Assembly (NCBI RefSeq): GCF_026626665.1
Contig: NZ_JAPNKE010000002.1
Coordinates: 9,940,001 to 10,004,000, forward strand
Origin: Nannocystis pusilla
GTDB lineage: Bacteria; Myxococcota_A; Polyangia; Nannocystales; Nannocystaceae
Direction: 5' to 3'
DNA: 64,000 nucleotides
Shown here one piece after another: positions 35,685 to 44,618 of this stretch; the stretch's first letter is position 1, and every line of letters begins with the position of its first letter. Below the pieces are notes generated by a model. The model was not told the origin of the DNA, did no database searches, and saw only the letters and a list, made by a program, of their open reading frames with translations. The position numbers were made by a program, and so were the translations under genes.

Positions 35685-35918
35685 CATGTCCTTCAGGTCA
35701 TGCGGGTGGCGTGATGGGGCGACAGGTGGAGCCTGGCCTGTGAGACATGTCCCGTGGGCGGCACCCGGCGGGCGCGGCGCTCCGCTGCGGCGCTCGCTCA
35801 TGGACGTCGAGGGTGAGGCGCGACCGGTAAGGCACGGCCTGCGAGACGTGCCTCGTGAGCGGTGCACTGCGGCGGGCGCGAGGCGTCGCGGCGCTCGCCT
35901 CATGGCCCATGAGACATG
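35685..35918. repeat. Cluster of CATG palindrome units between kinase and regulator genes
   Basis: Units with exact 14-bp node spacing are CATG-TCC-TTCA-GGT-CATG (35685-35702), CCTG-GCC-TGTG-AGA-CATG (35732-35749), a decayed CACG-GCC-TGCG-AGA-CGTG (35833-35850) and CATG-GCC-CATG-AGA-CATG (35901-35918). The GC-rich spacers between them resemble each other (two copies near 'GCGGCGCTCGC'). The cluster fills the 250-bp gap between the kinase stop and the regulator start, in the expected 5' leader of the regulator mRNA. Confidence 0.65.
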
Positions 35919-35930
35919 TCCTTTGGAGAT

Positions 35931-36944
35931 TCACGTGACGACGGTGGGGGCGGGGCCGGAGGGGATGGTGACGACGGCGCGGGTGCCGTGGTCGGCGGGG
36001 CCGATGACGAGGCCGGCGCGGCCGTCGTAGGCGAGGTCGAGGCGGCGGCGGGCCATGTGCAGGCCCTCGCCGCCGGGGCGTGGGCCGGTGAACGGGCCGG
36101 GGTTGTCGATCACGATCTCGAGGCCGGATGTCCCGGAGGACAGGTGGATCCGGACCGGCCCGCGGTGACCGGCGGCCGGGCCGTGCTTGATCGCGTTCTC
36201 GGCCAGCGGCAGCAGCAAGAGCGGCGGGACGAGGACGTCGCCGGGGTCGCCGTCGACGCCGCAGTCGAAGCGGCCGGGGTCGCGCACGGCGTGGAGGGCG
36301 AACAGGTCGCGGCAGAGGTCGAGCTCGCGGCGCAGCGGCCAGGCGGGCAGGCGGACGCCGTCGAGGATCGTGCGCAGCATGGCGGACAGGCGCAGGACGG
36401 CCCGCTCGGCGACCTCGCCGTCGGTGCGGCACCACTCGGCGATCGCGTTGAGGGTGTTGAAGAGGAAGTGCGGGTCGAGGTGGCTGCGGAGGGCGAGCAG
36501 GGCGCGCTCGGCCTCGCGGGCGAGCGCCTCGGCGCGGGCGCGCTCGCGGTCGAGGCTGGCCTCGAGGTCGATGTCGCGGCCGAGGCCCCAGCCGCCGACG
36601 AGGAACAGGGCGAGGGCGACCAGCAGGCTGGCGTCCTCGGTGAGGAAGGTGCGACCGACGCCGAACAGGGCCGGCAGGACGAGGCCGAGGACGGCCACCA
36701 CGGCGAAGCCGACGCAGCCGTAGACCGCGAGGCCGAGCCAGCCGCGCGCAGCGGTGACCCGCCACAGCCACGGGGCGATCAGCGCGAACACGAGGCACAT
36801 CAGCAGGCCGACGACGACCGCGCCCGGGTCGCGCGCGGGCGAGTAGCGGTGCTGCGCGACGACCAGCGGGACGCTGACGAGGACGATCGGGACGAGCCGC
36901 CGGGGGGCGAGCAGAGCCTGCAGCGTGGAGACGATCAGGGCCAT
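35931..36944 (-). CDS. LytS-type sensor histidine kinase
   Basis: 337-residue membrane kinase. Four hydrophobic segments lie in the first 125 residues (VPIVLVSVPLVVAQH, VVVGLLMCLVFALIAP, LGLAVYGCVGFAVVAVLGLV, LLVALALFLVGGWGLG). A coil is followed by the His_kinase motif 'DPHFLFNTLNAIAEW' with the phospho-acceptor His159. An HATPase_c domain ends the chain ('LLPLAENAIKHGPAAG', 'GEGLHMARRRLDL'). It pairs with the LytTR regulator downstream. Its start overlaps the stop of the sugar transferase gene by 10 bp (same strand), so the kinase is translated from the same mRNA. A GATG...CAGG palindrome lies at 36127-36144. Confidence 0.9.
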   Translation of the reverse strand: MALIVSTLQALLAPRRLVPIVLVSVPLVVAQHRYSPARDPGAVVVGLLMCLVFALIAPWLWRVTAARGWLGLAVYGCVGFAVVAVLGLVLPALFGVGRTFLTEDASLLVALALFLVGGWGLGRDIDLEASLDRERARAEALAREAERALLALRSHLDPHFLFNTLNAIAEWCRTDGEVAERAVLRLSAMLRTILDGVRLPAWPLRRELDLCRDLFALHAVRDPGRFDCGVDGDPGDVLVPPLLLLPLAENAIKHGPAAGHRGPVRIHLSSGTSGLEIVIDNPGPFTGPRPGGEGLHMARRRLDLAYDGRAGLVIGPADHGTRAVVTIPSGPAPTVVT

Positions 36945-37537
36945 GAGAGGTGGCGCGGGCGGCCGATCGGGAGGGTGGTGCGGAGGGCGCCGCGGCGCTT
37001 GCCGACGAGGTTCATCCAGGCGGTGCGCAGCAGCAGCCGGAGGTCGAGGAGGGCGCTGCGACGCTCAGCGTAGGCGGCGTCGAGCGCGGCGGTCAAGGCT
37101 GACCCTTGGGCCAGGCAGACCTGGGCCAGGCCGGTGAGGCCGGGCGGGACGTCGAAGCGCCGCGCGAACGGCGGGTGCTCCGCGATCAGCCGCTCGGCGT
37201 CGGCGGGAGTGAGCGGGCGCGGGCCGACGAGGCTCATGTCGCCGCGCAGGACGTTGACGAGCAGCTGCGGCAGCTCGTCGAGGCCGCGCTGCCGCAGGAA
37301 CCGGCCGAAGCGGGTCGGCCTGCGCGCGGCCGGGTCGGCCTCGCAGGTCATGGTGCGCAGCTTGACGATGTGAAAGAGGCGACGACCGTGGCCGATGCGC
37401 GGCTGGGTGAAGAAGATCGGGCGGCCGTCGCACACCCAGACGCCGCAGGCGAGGGCGCCGACGGCGAGGGCGAACAGCGGGACGAGCGGGAGCAGCAGCG
37501 CGAGGTCGAAGGCGCGCTTGCGGGCGAGGGCGCTCAT
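36935..37537 (-). CDS. Sugar transferase (undecaprenyl-phosphate glycosyl-1-phosphate transferase)
   Basis: 200-residue bacterial sugar transferase (Pfam Bac_transf, WcaJ/PglC-type core) that starts lipid-linked glycan synthesis. An N-terminal membrane helix 'LALLLPLVPLFALAVGALAC' is followed by 'RPIFFTQPRIGHGRRLFHIV', 'KLRTM', 'RFGRFLRQRGLDELPQLLNV'-like residues (LDELPQLLVNVL), 'RGDMSLVGPRPL' and 'RFDVPPGLTGLAQV'. These include the catalytic Asp-Glu dyad region and the PRP motif. ATG 37537 overlaps the upstream stop (ATGA) and is the family start. It is unusual for such a gene to share a transcript with a LytS/LytTR pair. Confidence 0.9.
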   Translation of the reverse strand: MSALARKRAFDLALLLPLVPLFALAVGALACGVWVCDGRPIFFTQPRIGHGRRLFHIVKLRTMTCEADPAARRPTRFGRFLRQRGLDELPQLLVNVLRGDMSLVGPRPLTPADAERLIAEHPPFARRFDVPPGLTGLAQVCLAQGSALTAALDAAYAERRSALLDLRLLLRTAWMNLVGKRRGALRTTLPIGRPRHLSWP

Positions 37538-38697
37538 CGCAGGTCCTCCAGGACCGCGAGGTCGAGCAGCGGCAGGAAGGCGCAGGCGGCCAGGGCGAGC
37601 GGCGCGAGCGCGAAGACGAGGTGCGCGGCGGTGAGAGTGACGTCGAGGAGGTCGGTCATCGAGGGCTCGACGCGCAAGGTGGCACGCGGCCATCCGCCCG
37701 GGGGCGGCCGGGCGGGCGAACGGTCGCGGGCGGCGGTCGAGCGGTCGCGGGGGCGAGGTTCAGGATCGAGGCGGGCCTGGCAGACCAGGCCGACGGCGTC
37801 GACGCTGCAGGCGCGGTCGTTGAAGGCGCCGGTGGGGCCCTCGCCGAGCTCGATGCAGTTCTCGCGCAGGCACTCGGGGTCATCGAGGAGCTCGGTGGTG
37901 CACAGCGGGGAGCAGTCGGAGTTGTTGGGCTCGCCGTCGCGCCACGGCAGGTAGTCGACGGGGGCGCCGTCGAGGGCGACCCAGTCGGCGGCGTCGGGGT
38001 TGGTCGTGCACTGGTCCCACAGCGCCTCGCGGCGGTGGAGCCCGGTCCAGAAGCCCAGGTCGGCCGGCTGCTCGCCGAGGTGGTCGAAGATCCGGTCGCG
38101 CACGAAGGCCAGCTCGGTGGCGTTGAGCGGGTGGACCAGGTGGACCGCGGGGCCGAACTGCTGGCAGAAGGCCTCGCCGGCGGTGAAGCCCACGGCCTCG
38201 CTGCACACCCAGAAGACGGCGCCGCCGAGCTCCGACAGGCTGCAGCCGCCGCACGCGAGGTTGTCGGCCGAGTACTCGTCGACGAGGCCGTCGCAGTCGT
38301 CGTCGACGCCGCGGTTGCACAGCTCGGCGGCGCCGGGGTGGACCTCGAACCAGGTGTCGTCGCAGTCGCCGGCGACGTCGACCGCGCCCGGGGGAGCCTC
38401 GCAGGCGACCGTGACCGGCTCCCCGGCGCCGAAGCCGTCGCCGTCGCCGTCGGGGTACCAGCTCTTCGGCGGCTGTCCCATGGGACAGTTTTCCGTGGTG
38501 GTGGCGGTCGGCGCGTCGGTGGTGGGGACGGCGGTCGAGGCGGTGGTCGTCGTGGTGCTCGCGTCGGCGGTGGACGAGGGGGTCGTCGCGGGCTCGCCCG
38601 TGGTCGAGAGGCCGCCGGTGGACAGCTGCGGGGGGCTGTCGGAGAAGCAGCCCGCGAGGGCGCAGAAGGCGAGAGAGACGCCGACGACGGGGCGCAT
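37534..38697 (-). CDS. Lipoprotein with MopE-type motif and C-type lectin domain
   Basis: 387 residues. The signal peptide 'VGVSLAFCALAGC' ends in an AGC lipobox, followed by a Thr-rich linker. A putative metal-binding (MopE-like) module follows: 'YPDGDGDGFG', 'DCDDTWFEVHPGAAELCNRG', 'DDDCDGLVDE'. A C-type lectin-like domain comes next: 'LGGAVFWVCSEAVGFTAGEA', 'FWTGLHRRE', then the mannose-type Ca site 'WRDGEPNN' and 'FNDRAC'. The last 41 residues (MTDLLDVTLTAAHLVFALAP...) are a hydrophobic helix that overlaps the sugar transferase start. They could be a separate coupled ORF (37534-37659), the lectin having lost its own stop. ATG 38697 begins the signal. Confidence 0.8.
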   Translation of the reverse strand: MRPVVGVSLAFCALAGCFSDSPPQLSTGGLSTTGEPATTPSSTADASTTTTTASTAVPTTDAPTATTTENCPMGQPPKSWYPDGDGDGFGAGEPVTVACEAPPGAVDVAGDCDDTWFEVHPGAAELCNRGVDDDCDGLVDEYSADNLACGGCSLSELGGAVFWVCSEAVGFTAGEAFCQQFGPAVHLVHPLNATELAFVRDRIFDHLGEQPADLGFWTGLHRREALWDQCTTNPDAADWVALDGAPVDYLPWRDGEPNNSDCSPLCTTELLDDPECLRENCIELGEGPTGAFNDRACSVDAVGLVCQARLDPEPRPRDRSTAARDRSPARPPPGGWPRATLRVEPSMTDLLDVTLTAAHLVFALAPLALAACAFLPLLDLAVLEDLR

Positions 38698-39007
38698 GCG
38701 GCGAGGATAGCACGCGCGCGCGCGGACGGAGGACAGGCGACCGCCCGGCGATCGCGTCCGCGTCGCGGCGCGCCTTTGCGGACACGCTCCAAGTGAGTCG
38801 GTCGCATTCGACGAGGATGGATGGCGCGGCCGCGGTCGCAGCGGCGCGAGCAAGATGTCCTTCAGGACATGCGCATCACGTCGCCTCGCATCGGGCACAC
38901 GCGATCGGCTCGGAGAGCGCGTCGGCCACGGCGCACGCGCGAGCACGTCGGCATGGCCCGAGGGACATGTGATTTCGCCGGGGCGGGCCCGGCGTGGCCG
39001 TCGCGGC
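38698..39007. repeat. Intergenic stretch with two CATG palindromes
   Basis: No gene is seen. It holds GATG-TCC-TTCA-GGA-CATG (38854-38871) and CATG-GCC-CGAG-GGA-CATG (38952-38969), both with 14-bp nodes. The first 150 bp are the likely promoter region of the lectin operon, with no motif I can name. Confidence 0.6.
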
Positions 39008-39556
39008 TCACGGCAGCTCTTCGTGGCCGTGGACCTCGCGCTCGAGCTCGAAGACGTGGGGGTCGTCGACGGCGAGCTCGCGCAGGGCGGCGGCGAGGCG
39101 GACCAGGTACTCGCGGTTCATCCCGCTGGGGCCGCGGCTGCGGGCGATTTGAAGCGCGATCGCGGCGGCCGAGGCCGGGCCGAGCCAGTTGGGGTTGTCG
39201 GGCGCGGCGACGTAAGTGAGGGCCGTGACCTCGCGCGGCGCCTCGCCCAGCACCTGCACCGGCAGCTCGAGGCGCGTGTAGCCGCCCTGCTCGCGGACGT
39301 CGAGGGTGTGCAGCACCGCGGCGACGTCGGGCGGCGCGACGCGGTAGGCGACCCCGTGGCAGAAGGCCGCGGCGCTGGGGACGAGGGTGACGACGCGACC
39401 GGGCGCCTCGGGGACGCCGCGGTGGTCGGTCGAGCCCTGGTAGAAGCGGCGCTCGTAGCCGGCGGCGCGGGCCGGCAGCCGCTCGGCGTAGGGGATCGCC
39501 GGCCGCCAGATCAGCGAGCCGTAGCCGAACAACCACAGAGATGTCTGATCGGTCAT
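39008..39556 (-). CDS. ChaC-like gamma-glutamylcyclotransferase
   Basis: 182-residue cytoplasmic enzyme of the gamma-glutamylcyclotransferase fold, ChaC branch, which cleaves glutathione to 5-oxoproline and Cys-Gly. The substrate loop 'WLFGYGSLIWRPAIPYAERL' has the YGSL signature, with 'RFYQGSTDHRGVPEAPGRVV' and the catalytic Glu region 'TLDVREQGGYTRLELPV' (REqGGY). ATG 39556 is chosen; the longer frame adds eleven residues through a palindrome. It lies 51 bp downstream of the amidase on the same strand and may be co-transcribed with it. Confidence 0.9.
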   Translation of the reverse strand: MTDQTSLWLFGYGSLIWRPAIPYAERLPARAAGYERRFYQGSTDHRGVPEAPGRVVTLVPSAAAFCHGVAYRVAPPDVAAVLHTLDVREQGGYTRLELPVQVLGEAPREVTALTYVAAPDNPNWLGPASAAAIALQIARSRGPSGMNREYLVRLAAALRELAVDDPHVFELEREVHGHEELP

Positions 39557-39607
39557 GTCGTCGGGGCTAGGTTCTCGAGGACAGGTCATTTCGCTCGAAG
39601 AAGCAGG

Positions 39608-41100
39608 TCAGGCGGTGAGGCGCGGCGGGCGGCGGCCGGCCCACGGGCGGGCGCGCTCGAGCTCGCCGGCGAGGCGGAACAGGGTCGCCTCGTCGCCCCA
39701 GCGGCCGACGAATTGGACGCCGATCGGCAGTCCCTCGGGGCTCCAGTGCAGCGGCACCGACATGGCCGGCTGACCGGTGACGTTGAACACGGGGGTCCAC
39801 GGCAGGTAGGCGTAGACCTGGTCGGCGCTGGGGTCGTGGGCCATGAGGTGGCGCAGCAGGCCGCCGGCGCGGGCGCGGCCCAGCACCTTCATCAGCGAGG
39901 CGGACAGGCCCTGCGGGCCGAGGGTGCCGAGGGGGGCCGGCGGCTGGGCCAGGGTCGGCGTGACGAGGACGTCGTAGTCGGCGAAGAACGGCCCGATCTT
40001 GAGCGCCGCCTGCTGCAGCTGGCGCTTGGCGGTCACGAAGTCGGCGGCCGGGAGGGCGCGACCGATCTGGCTCAAAGTCCAGGTGACGAACTCGAACTCG
40101 CTCGCTCGCGGGCGGCGCCCGGTCAGGCGCGCGGCCTCGTCGATGTCGGCCGCGACCTCGCCGCAGAGGATGGCGAAGAAGGCGCGCGAGAAGGCCGGGC
40201 CGTCGACCTCGGGCGCGGCCTCGTCGACGTGGTGGCCGAGGTCCTGCAGCAGGGCGGCGGCGGAGGTGAGGGCCGCGACGCAGTCGGGGTGGACCTGGCC
40301 GCCGAGCATCGGCCGGGTGGTGACGGCGATCCGCAGCTTGCCCGGCGGGGTCGAGACCTCGGCCAGGTAGGGGCGCGCCGGCGGGGGCGGGTAGTACGCA
40401 GCGCCATGTTCCGGAGGACATGTCGCATCGAGCAGGGCGGCGCTGTCGCGGACCGAGCGGGTCAGGGCGTGGAGGGCGGCGAAGCCCTGCCAGGCCTCGG
40501 CGCGCTCGGGGCCGAGCGGGGTGCGGCCGCGCGTGGGCTTGAGGCCGAACAGGCCGCAGCAGGAGGCGGGGATCCGGATCGAGCCGCCGCCGTCGCTGCC
40601 GCTGGCGAGGGGGACGATGCGCGCGGCCACGGCCGCGCCCGAGCCGCCGCTGCTGCCGCCGGCCGAGCGCGACAGGTCCCACGGGTTTTTGCACGGCCCG
40701 TGGGCCAGGGTCTCGACCGTCGGCACGATGCCGAACTCCGAGGTCGCCGACTTCGCCACCGGGATGAGGCCGGCCGCCCGGTAGCGGCGCACGATCTCCG
40801 AGTCGGCGGACGACACGTGGCCGCGCAGGAACCGGCTGCCCGCCTGCAGCGGCGCGCCCTCGGCCCCCGACACCAGGTCCTTGAGCAGCGTCGGCACGCC
40901 GCGGAACGGTCCTTCGGGCAATGTCCCTTGGCCAGGTCGCGGGCGCGCTCGTACATCGGCGCGACCACGGCGCCGAGCGGGACGCCGTCGGCCTCGCAGC
41001 GGCGGATGGCCTCGTCGACCAGCTCGAGCGGCGAGGCCTCGCCCGCGCGCACGAGGGCGGCGAGGGCGAGGCCGTCGAGGTCTTCGTACTCGGCGATCAT
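39608..41100 (-). CDS. Amidase signature family protein (single-base frameshift near the 5' end)
   Basis: About 497 residues restored. The N-terminus MIAEYEDLDGLALAALVRAG and 'YERARDLAKG' is in one frame. One base is missing at 40920/40921, and the rest is LPEGPFRGVPTLLKDLVSG, the amidase signature. The catalytic triad is visible: Lys in 'VPTLLKDLV', the cis-Ser in 'GGSSGGSGAAVAARIVPLA' (core GGSSGGSGAAV), the Ser nucleophile in 'GSDGGGSIRIPASCCGLFG', and 'FGLKPTRGRTP'. Amidases hydrolyse amides; the substrate is unknown and this is not a clear GatA. The frameshift sits inside a decayed palindrome (AATG...CAGG, 40920-40937). Two palindromes lie within the gene. Confidence 0.88.
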
Positions 41101-41119
41101 GCGCCGAGCATAGCGGGGT

Positions 41120-42715
41120 TCAGGGGACGTTGGCAGCGCCGGGGGTCGGGGTGGCCGACAGCTTCCAGTCGGTGGCGGCGTTGTTGGTGTCGTTGCCGTT
41201 GGGCAGGCGCGACAGCGAGGCCTCCTCGGTGTTCGAGTCGGCGACGTTCATCGGCAGGACGGTGCCCTCGACCAGGCTGACGGCGCCGACCATCGGGATG
41301 GTGACGGTCGTGATCGCGCCCTCGTAGGACAGGGCGTCGATGAGGGTGCCGTTGCCGATGTCGACCAGGGCGACGCCGTCGGGCGCGCCGTTCTGGATCT
41401 GGTCGGTCTTGCCGGCGGTGTTGACCTTGAGGACGCCCGGCTGGACGGTGAAGGCCGCGGGCGCGACGACGAGGTACTGGCCGGGGTTGATGGTGCCGGC
41501 GGCGTCGAGCTTGATCGTGGCGTAGGGCGTGTTGTTCGAGCCGTTGACGAGCACCAGCGAGTGGTTGGCGAGGTCGATCGGGGCCGCGGTGGTGTTGAGG
41601 ATCTCGACGAACTCCTTGTCGGTGTCGGTCCCGACGGCGTCGTAGTCGACCTCGTTGATCATCAGGCCGGGCATCGGGCAGGCGGCGCAGTCGGGGCCGC
41701 CGCAGTCGATGCCGGTCTCCTGGCCGTTCTGGATGCCGTCCTGGCAGGAGATGCCGACGCACACGTTATTGGTGCAGTTGTTGTCGGCGCAGTCGTCGTT
41801 GGTCTCGCAGGCGAGGCCGTCGCCGCACGGGTCGCAGTCGGGGCCGCCGCAGTCGACGTCGGTCTCGCCGGCGTTCTTGGCGTTGTCCTCGCAGGTGGCG
41901 GGCGAGCACACGCTGTTGTCACACACGCCGCTCTCGCAGTCGTTGCCGCTGTTGCAGGTGTCGCCGTCGAGGCACTTGTCGCAGGTGAGGCCGCCGCAGT
42001 CGACGTCGGACTCCTCGCCGTTGACGACCTGGTCCTCGCAGGTGGCGGCGACGCAGACCTCGTCGGTGCAGACCTTCGAGACGCAGTCGTCGGCCACGGC
42101 GCAGGTGAGGTCGTCGGCGCAGGCGGGGCACTCGGAGCCGCCGCAGTCGATGTCGGTCTCCTCGTTGTTCTGCAGGCCGTCGGCGCAGGCCACGGGCAGC
42201 TGGCCGCAGACGCCCTCGATGCAGCTGCCGCTGGCGCAGTCGGTGTCCTCGGCGCAGACGCCGCCGTCGGCGCAGGGCGAGCAGGTCGGGCCGCCGCAGT
42301 CGATGTCGGTCTCGCCGCCGTTCAACTCGCCGTCGGCGCACTGGTCCGGGGCCTCGGTGGTCGAGGTCGTCTCGGTCGTGCCCTCGGTCGTGGTGTCGGT
42401 GGTGGAGGTCGTCGACGTGTCGGTGGTGTCGGTGGTGTCGGTGGTCTCGGTCGTCGAGGTGGTCTCGGTCGTCGAGGTCGTCGTCGTCGACGTCACCGGC
42501 TCGGTGGTGGTCGGCTCGAGGGTCGTGGAGTCGGTGGTGCCCTCGGTGGTCGAGGTGGTCGGCGGCTCGCTGGTCGGGCCGACCGAGGTGGTGCCGTCGG
42601 TGGTCGACGTGCTGGTCGACGTGTCGGTGTCACTGTCAGTGTCGGCCGGGGCCGGATTGCTGCACGCAGGCAGGACGAGGAGGGCGAATCCAAGACGATA
42701 CGAGAGCTTCGACAT
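41120..42715 (-). CDS. Cys-repeat lipoprotein with lamin-tail domain
   Basis: 531 residues. The signal peptide 'LGFALLVLPACS' has a PAC lipobox. A long low-complexity Thr/Ser/Asp/Glu linker (about 95 residues of TST and TTE runs) follows. Five tandem Cys-rich modules each begin C-x-D-G/Q-x-x-N then E-T/S-D-x-D-C-G-G-x-x-C and then 'C-x-x-x-x-D-C'. A lamin-tail (LTD) domain (about residues 365-530; 'PGLMINEVDYDAVGTDTDKE', 'FVEILNTTAAPIDLANHSLV') is usual in extracellular or nuclear scaffold proteins. The linker length suggests projection from the outer membrane. ATG 42715 begins the signal. Confidence 0.85.
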   Translation of the reverse strand: MSKLSYRLGFALLVLPACSNPAPADTDSDTDTSTSTSTTDGTTSVGPTSEPPTTSTTEGTTDSTTLEPTTTEPVTSTTTTSTTETTSTTETTDTTDTTDTSTTSTTDTTTEGTTETTSTTEAPDQCADGELNGGETDIDCGGPTCSPCADGGVCAEDTDCASGSCIEGVCGQLPVACADGLQNNEETDIDCGGSECPACADDLTCAVADDCVSKVCTDEVCVAATCEDQVVNGEESDVDCGGLTCDKCLDGDTCNSGNDCESGVCDNSVCSPATCEDNAKNAGETDVDCGGPDCDPCGDGLACETNDDCADNNCTNNVCVGISCQDGIQNGQETGIDCGGPDCAACPMPGLMINEVDYDAVGTDTDKEFVEILNTTAAPIDLANHSLVLVNGSNNTPYATIKLDAAGTINPGQYLVVAPAAFTVQPGVLKVNTAGKTDQIQNGAPDGVALVDIGNGTLIDALSYEGAITTVTIPMVGAVSLVEGTVLPMNVADSNTEEASLSRLPNGNDTNNAATDWKLSATPTPGAANVP

Positions 42716-42888
42716 GGGCGGGAGGGTAGCGGAAAGCCGCGCCGACGGCACGGTCCCGACGGCGCGACGAGGCGAGCTTTCTCCGCCTCACAGCCCCGCA
42801 AGGTCGAGCCCGTCTGGCCACGCGGACGATCGACCGTCGTGGCCCCAGGCAGAAGTCCGTCGCAAGTCCGTGACGCGACCGTGCGCGC

Positions 42889-44592
42889 TCACGGTACGAA
42901 CAGCTTCTCGAGCCGCATCCCGCCGGGATAGGCGTAGGCCGAGGTGTTCTTGCCGGGGCCGGCGGGGTTGTAGCCGACCACGGTGATGCCGAACGGCTCG
43001 GCCGAATCCGCCACGTAGGTGGCCGCCTCGCCGCCGCTCGCCAGCGGGACGTCGGCGATCTGGTAATTGTCGGCGCCCGCGAAGTTGGCCAGCTTCCAGC
43101 CGCCCACGACCTGGCCGTCGATCGTGACATCGGCGCCGCCGGTGCGACGCACGACCTGGACGAAGTTGGCCTCGTAGTCGGCGCCCGTGACGAACACGTA
43201 GCGCTCGCGCCACTGCTCGGCGGCGATCATCTGCACCATCGCCGGGTCGCCGATCCCGCCCGCGGCCTGGTTGCCGGCCAGGTACTGCACGGGGAGGATC
43301 GGCGCCTGGTTGAGGCCGACGAACAGGAGGGTGACGCCGAAGTCGACCTCGAACTCGCGGAAGTCGCCGCGCTCGGCGATCGTCACGAACTGGGTGCCGG
43401 GCTGGTCGGTCCGGGACACGCCGAGCGTGACGTCGTCGTCGCCGGCGTAGACGCGCCAGTACTGCTTCTCGCTGCCGGAGCGCGGCGGCGAGGGCGGGGC
43501 GACGTAGGTGCTGCCCCAGTACTCGAGCGGGATCATCTGCTCCTGGAGGTGGTTGCACCACCCGGAGCCGAACGGGACGTAGGCGCACTCGGTCGCGCCC
43601 ATGACCCAGACGTTCTTGTCGGCGCTGACGAGGGTGCCGGACACGTCGTGGTGGGCGTAGTCGGTGTCGCCCGGCGGCGAGGAGGCGGCGACCTGCAGCA
43701 CGTCGAAGCGCCGCATCGTCTTGGTGCCGGCGCCGCCCGGCTCGACCGGGTCGAACTGGCCGCCGAGGCCGGCGGTGCGCCGGCGCGGCCTCCAGGTGAC
43801 CGTGGTGTCGTCCTCGAGGGCGATGACCGTGAAGTAGCTGGGGCGGCCGTTGACGGCGTCGGGCTCGTCGGCGTCGACGAACGGCGGCCACGAGGCGACC
43901 ACGTAGTCCTTGCCCAGCCAGCGGACCGGCAGCAGCATCGACGCGTCGTTGCTGGCCTCGTTGGCGAGCGGCGAGTGCAGGTAGGCGGCGACAGGGCGGT
44001 CGCTGACGAGGCGAAACACGCCGCCGTTGCGGAAGTTGGTGAAGGCCAGCGGGTCGACGGTGATGTCGAACACGTGCGACTCGCCGGGCGCGAGGATCAC
44101 CGGGTCGAGGACCGCCTGCTCGGTGAATTCGTTGGCGGGGGTGAACCACAGCTGGACCGCGGCGAGCTCGACCGGGTCGGTGTTGCCGACGATCAGCGCG
44201 TCGGTGTCGTCGGGGCCGTTGAAGCTGGCCATGCGGATGGCCAGGAACTCGCAGCCGATCGAGGTCGGGTCGTCGTCGCTGTCGCACGGGCCGGCGCAGG
44301 CCGCCGAGTCGATGGCCTCGACGCACTCGTGGGCGCACGCGCTGGACTCCCAAGCCGCGCCGGTGTCCTTGCAGGTCTGCAGCACGTTCGGCTGCTCGGG
44401 GTCGCAGCGCGTCTGCCCGGGCAGGCACAGCGGCACGAAGCCGGTCGTCGGGTCGGACGCGCCGGTGGTCGCCGGCTCGCCGGTGGCCGGCGCGGTCGTG
44501 CCGGCGCTGTCGGTGTCGGCGGGCAGCAGGTCAGGGCAGGCCGCGAGCAGCACGAGCGCGCCGAGGCGCGCGGGACGGAGGCGCTGAGACAT
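42889..44592 (-). CDS. IgGFc-binding family lipoprotein
   Basis: 567 residues. The signal peptide 'ARLGALVLLAACP' ends in an LAAC lipobox, followed by a Thr/Ala/Gly linker, the Cys-rich start 'CLPGQTRCDPEQPNVLQTCK', and an IgGFc-binding domain to the end. Marker segments are 'SIGCEFLAIRMASF', 'VMGATECAYVPFGSGWCNHL' and the C-terminal 'AYAYPGGMRLEKLFVP'. The gene is the downstream partner of a tandem paralogue (44706). The two share gene order, length and many segments, so they derive from a local duplication. Between them is a CAGG-node 14-bp array. Confidence 0.87.
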   Translation of the reverse strand: MSQRLRPARLGALVLLAACPDLLPADTDSAGTTAPATGEPATTGASDPTTGFVPLCLPGQTRCDPEQPNVLQTCKDTGAAWESSACAHECVEAIDSAACAGPCDSDDDPTSIGCEFLAIRMASFNGPDDTDALIVGNTDPVELAAVQLWFTPANEFTEQAVLDPVILAPGESHVFDITVDPLAFTNFRNGGVFRLVSDRPVAAYLHSPLANEASNDASMLLPVRWLGKDYVVASWPPFVDADEPDAVNGRPSYFTVIALEDDTTVTWRPRRRTAGLGGQFDPVEPGGAGTKTMRRFDVLQVAASSPPGDTDYAHHDVSGTLVSADKNVWVMGATECAYVPFGSGWCNHLQEQMIPLEYWGSTYVAPPSPPRSGSEKQYWRVYAGDDDVTLGVSRTDQPGTQFVTIAERGDFREFEVDFGVTLLFVGLNQAPILPVQYLAGNQAAGGIGDPAMVQMIAAEQWRERYVFVTGADYEANFVQVVRRTGGADVTIDGQVVGGWKLANFAGADNYQIADVPLASGGEAATYVADSAEPFGITVVGYNPAGPGKNTSAYAYPGGMRLEKLFVP

Positions 44593-44618
44593 GGGCTAAT
44601 CCAATCATAAGAATAGGA

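Noticed and set aside
43391..43420. A further 14-bp palindrome in the IgGFc gene
   Set aside because: Node distance is 15 bp and the arms pair poorly, so it is not counted.
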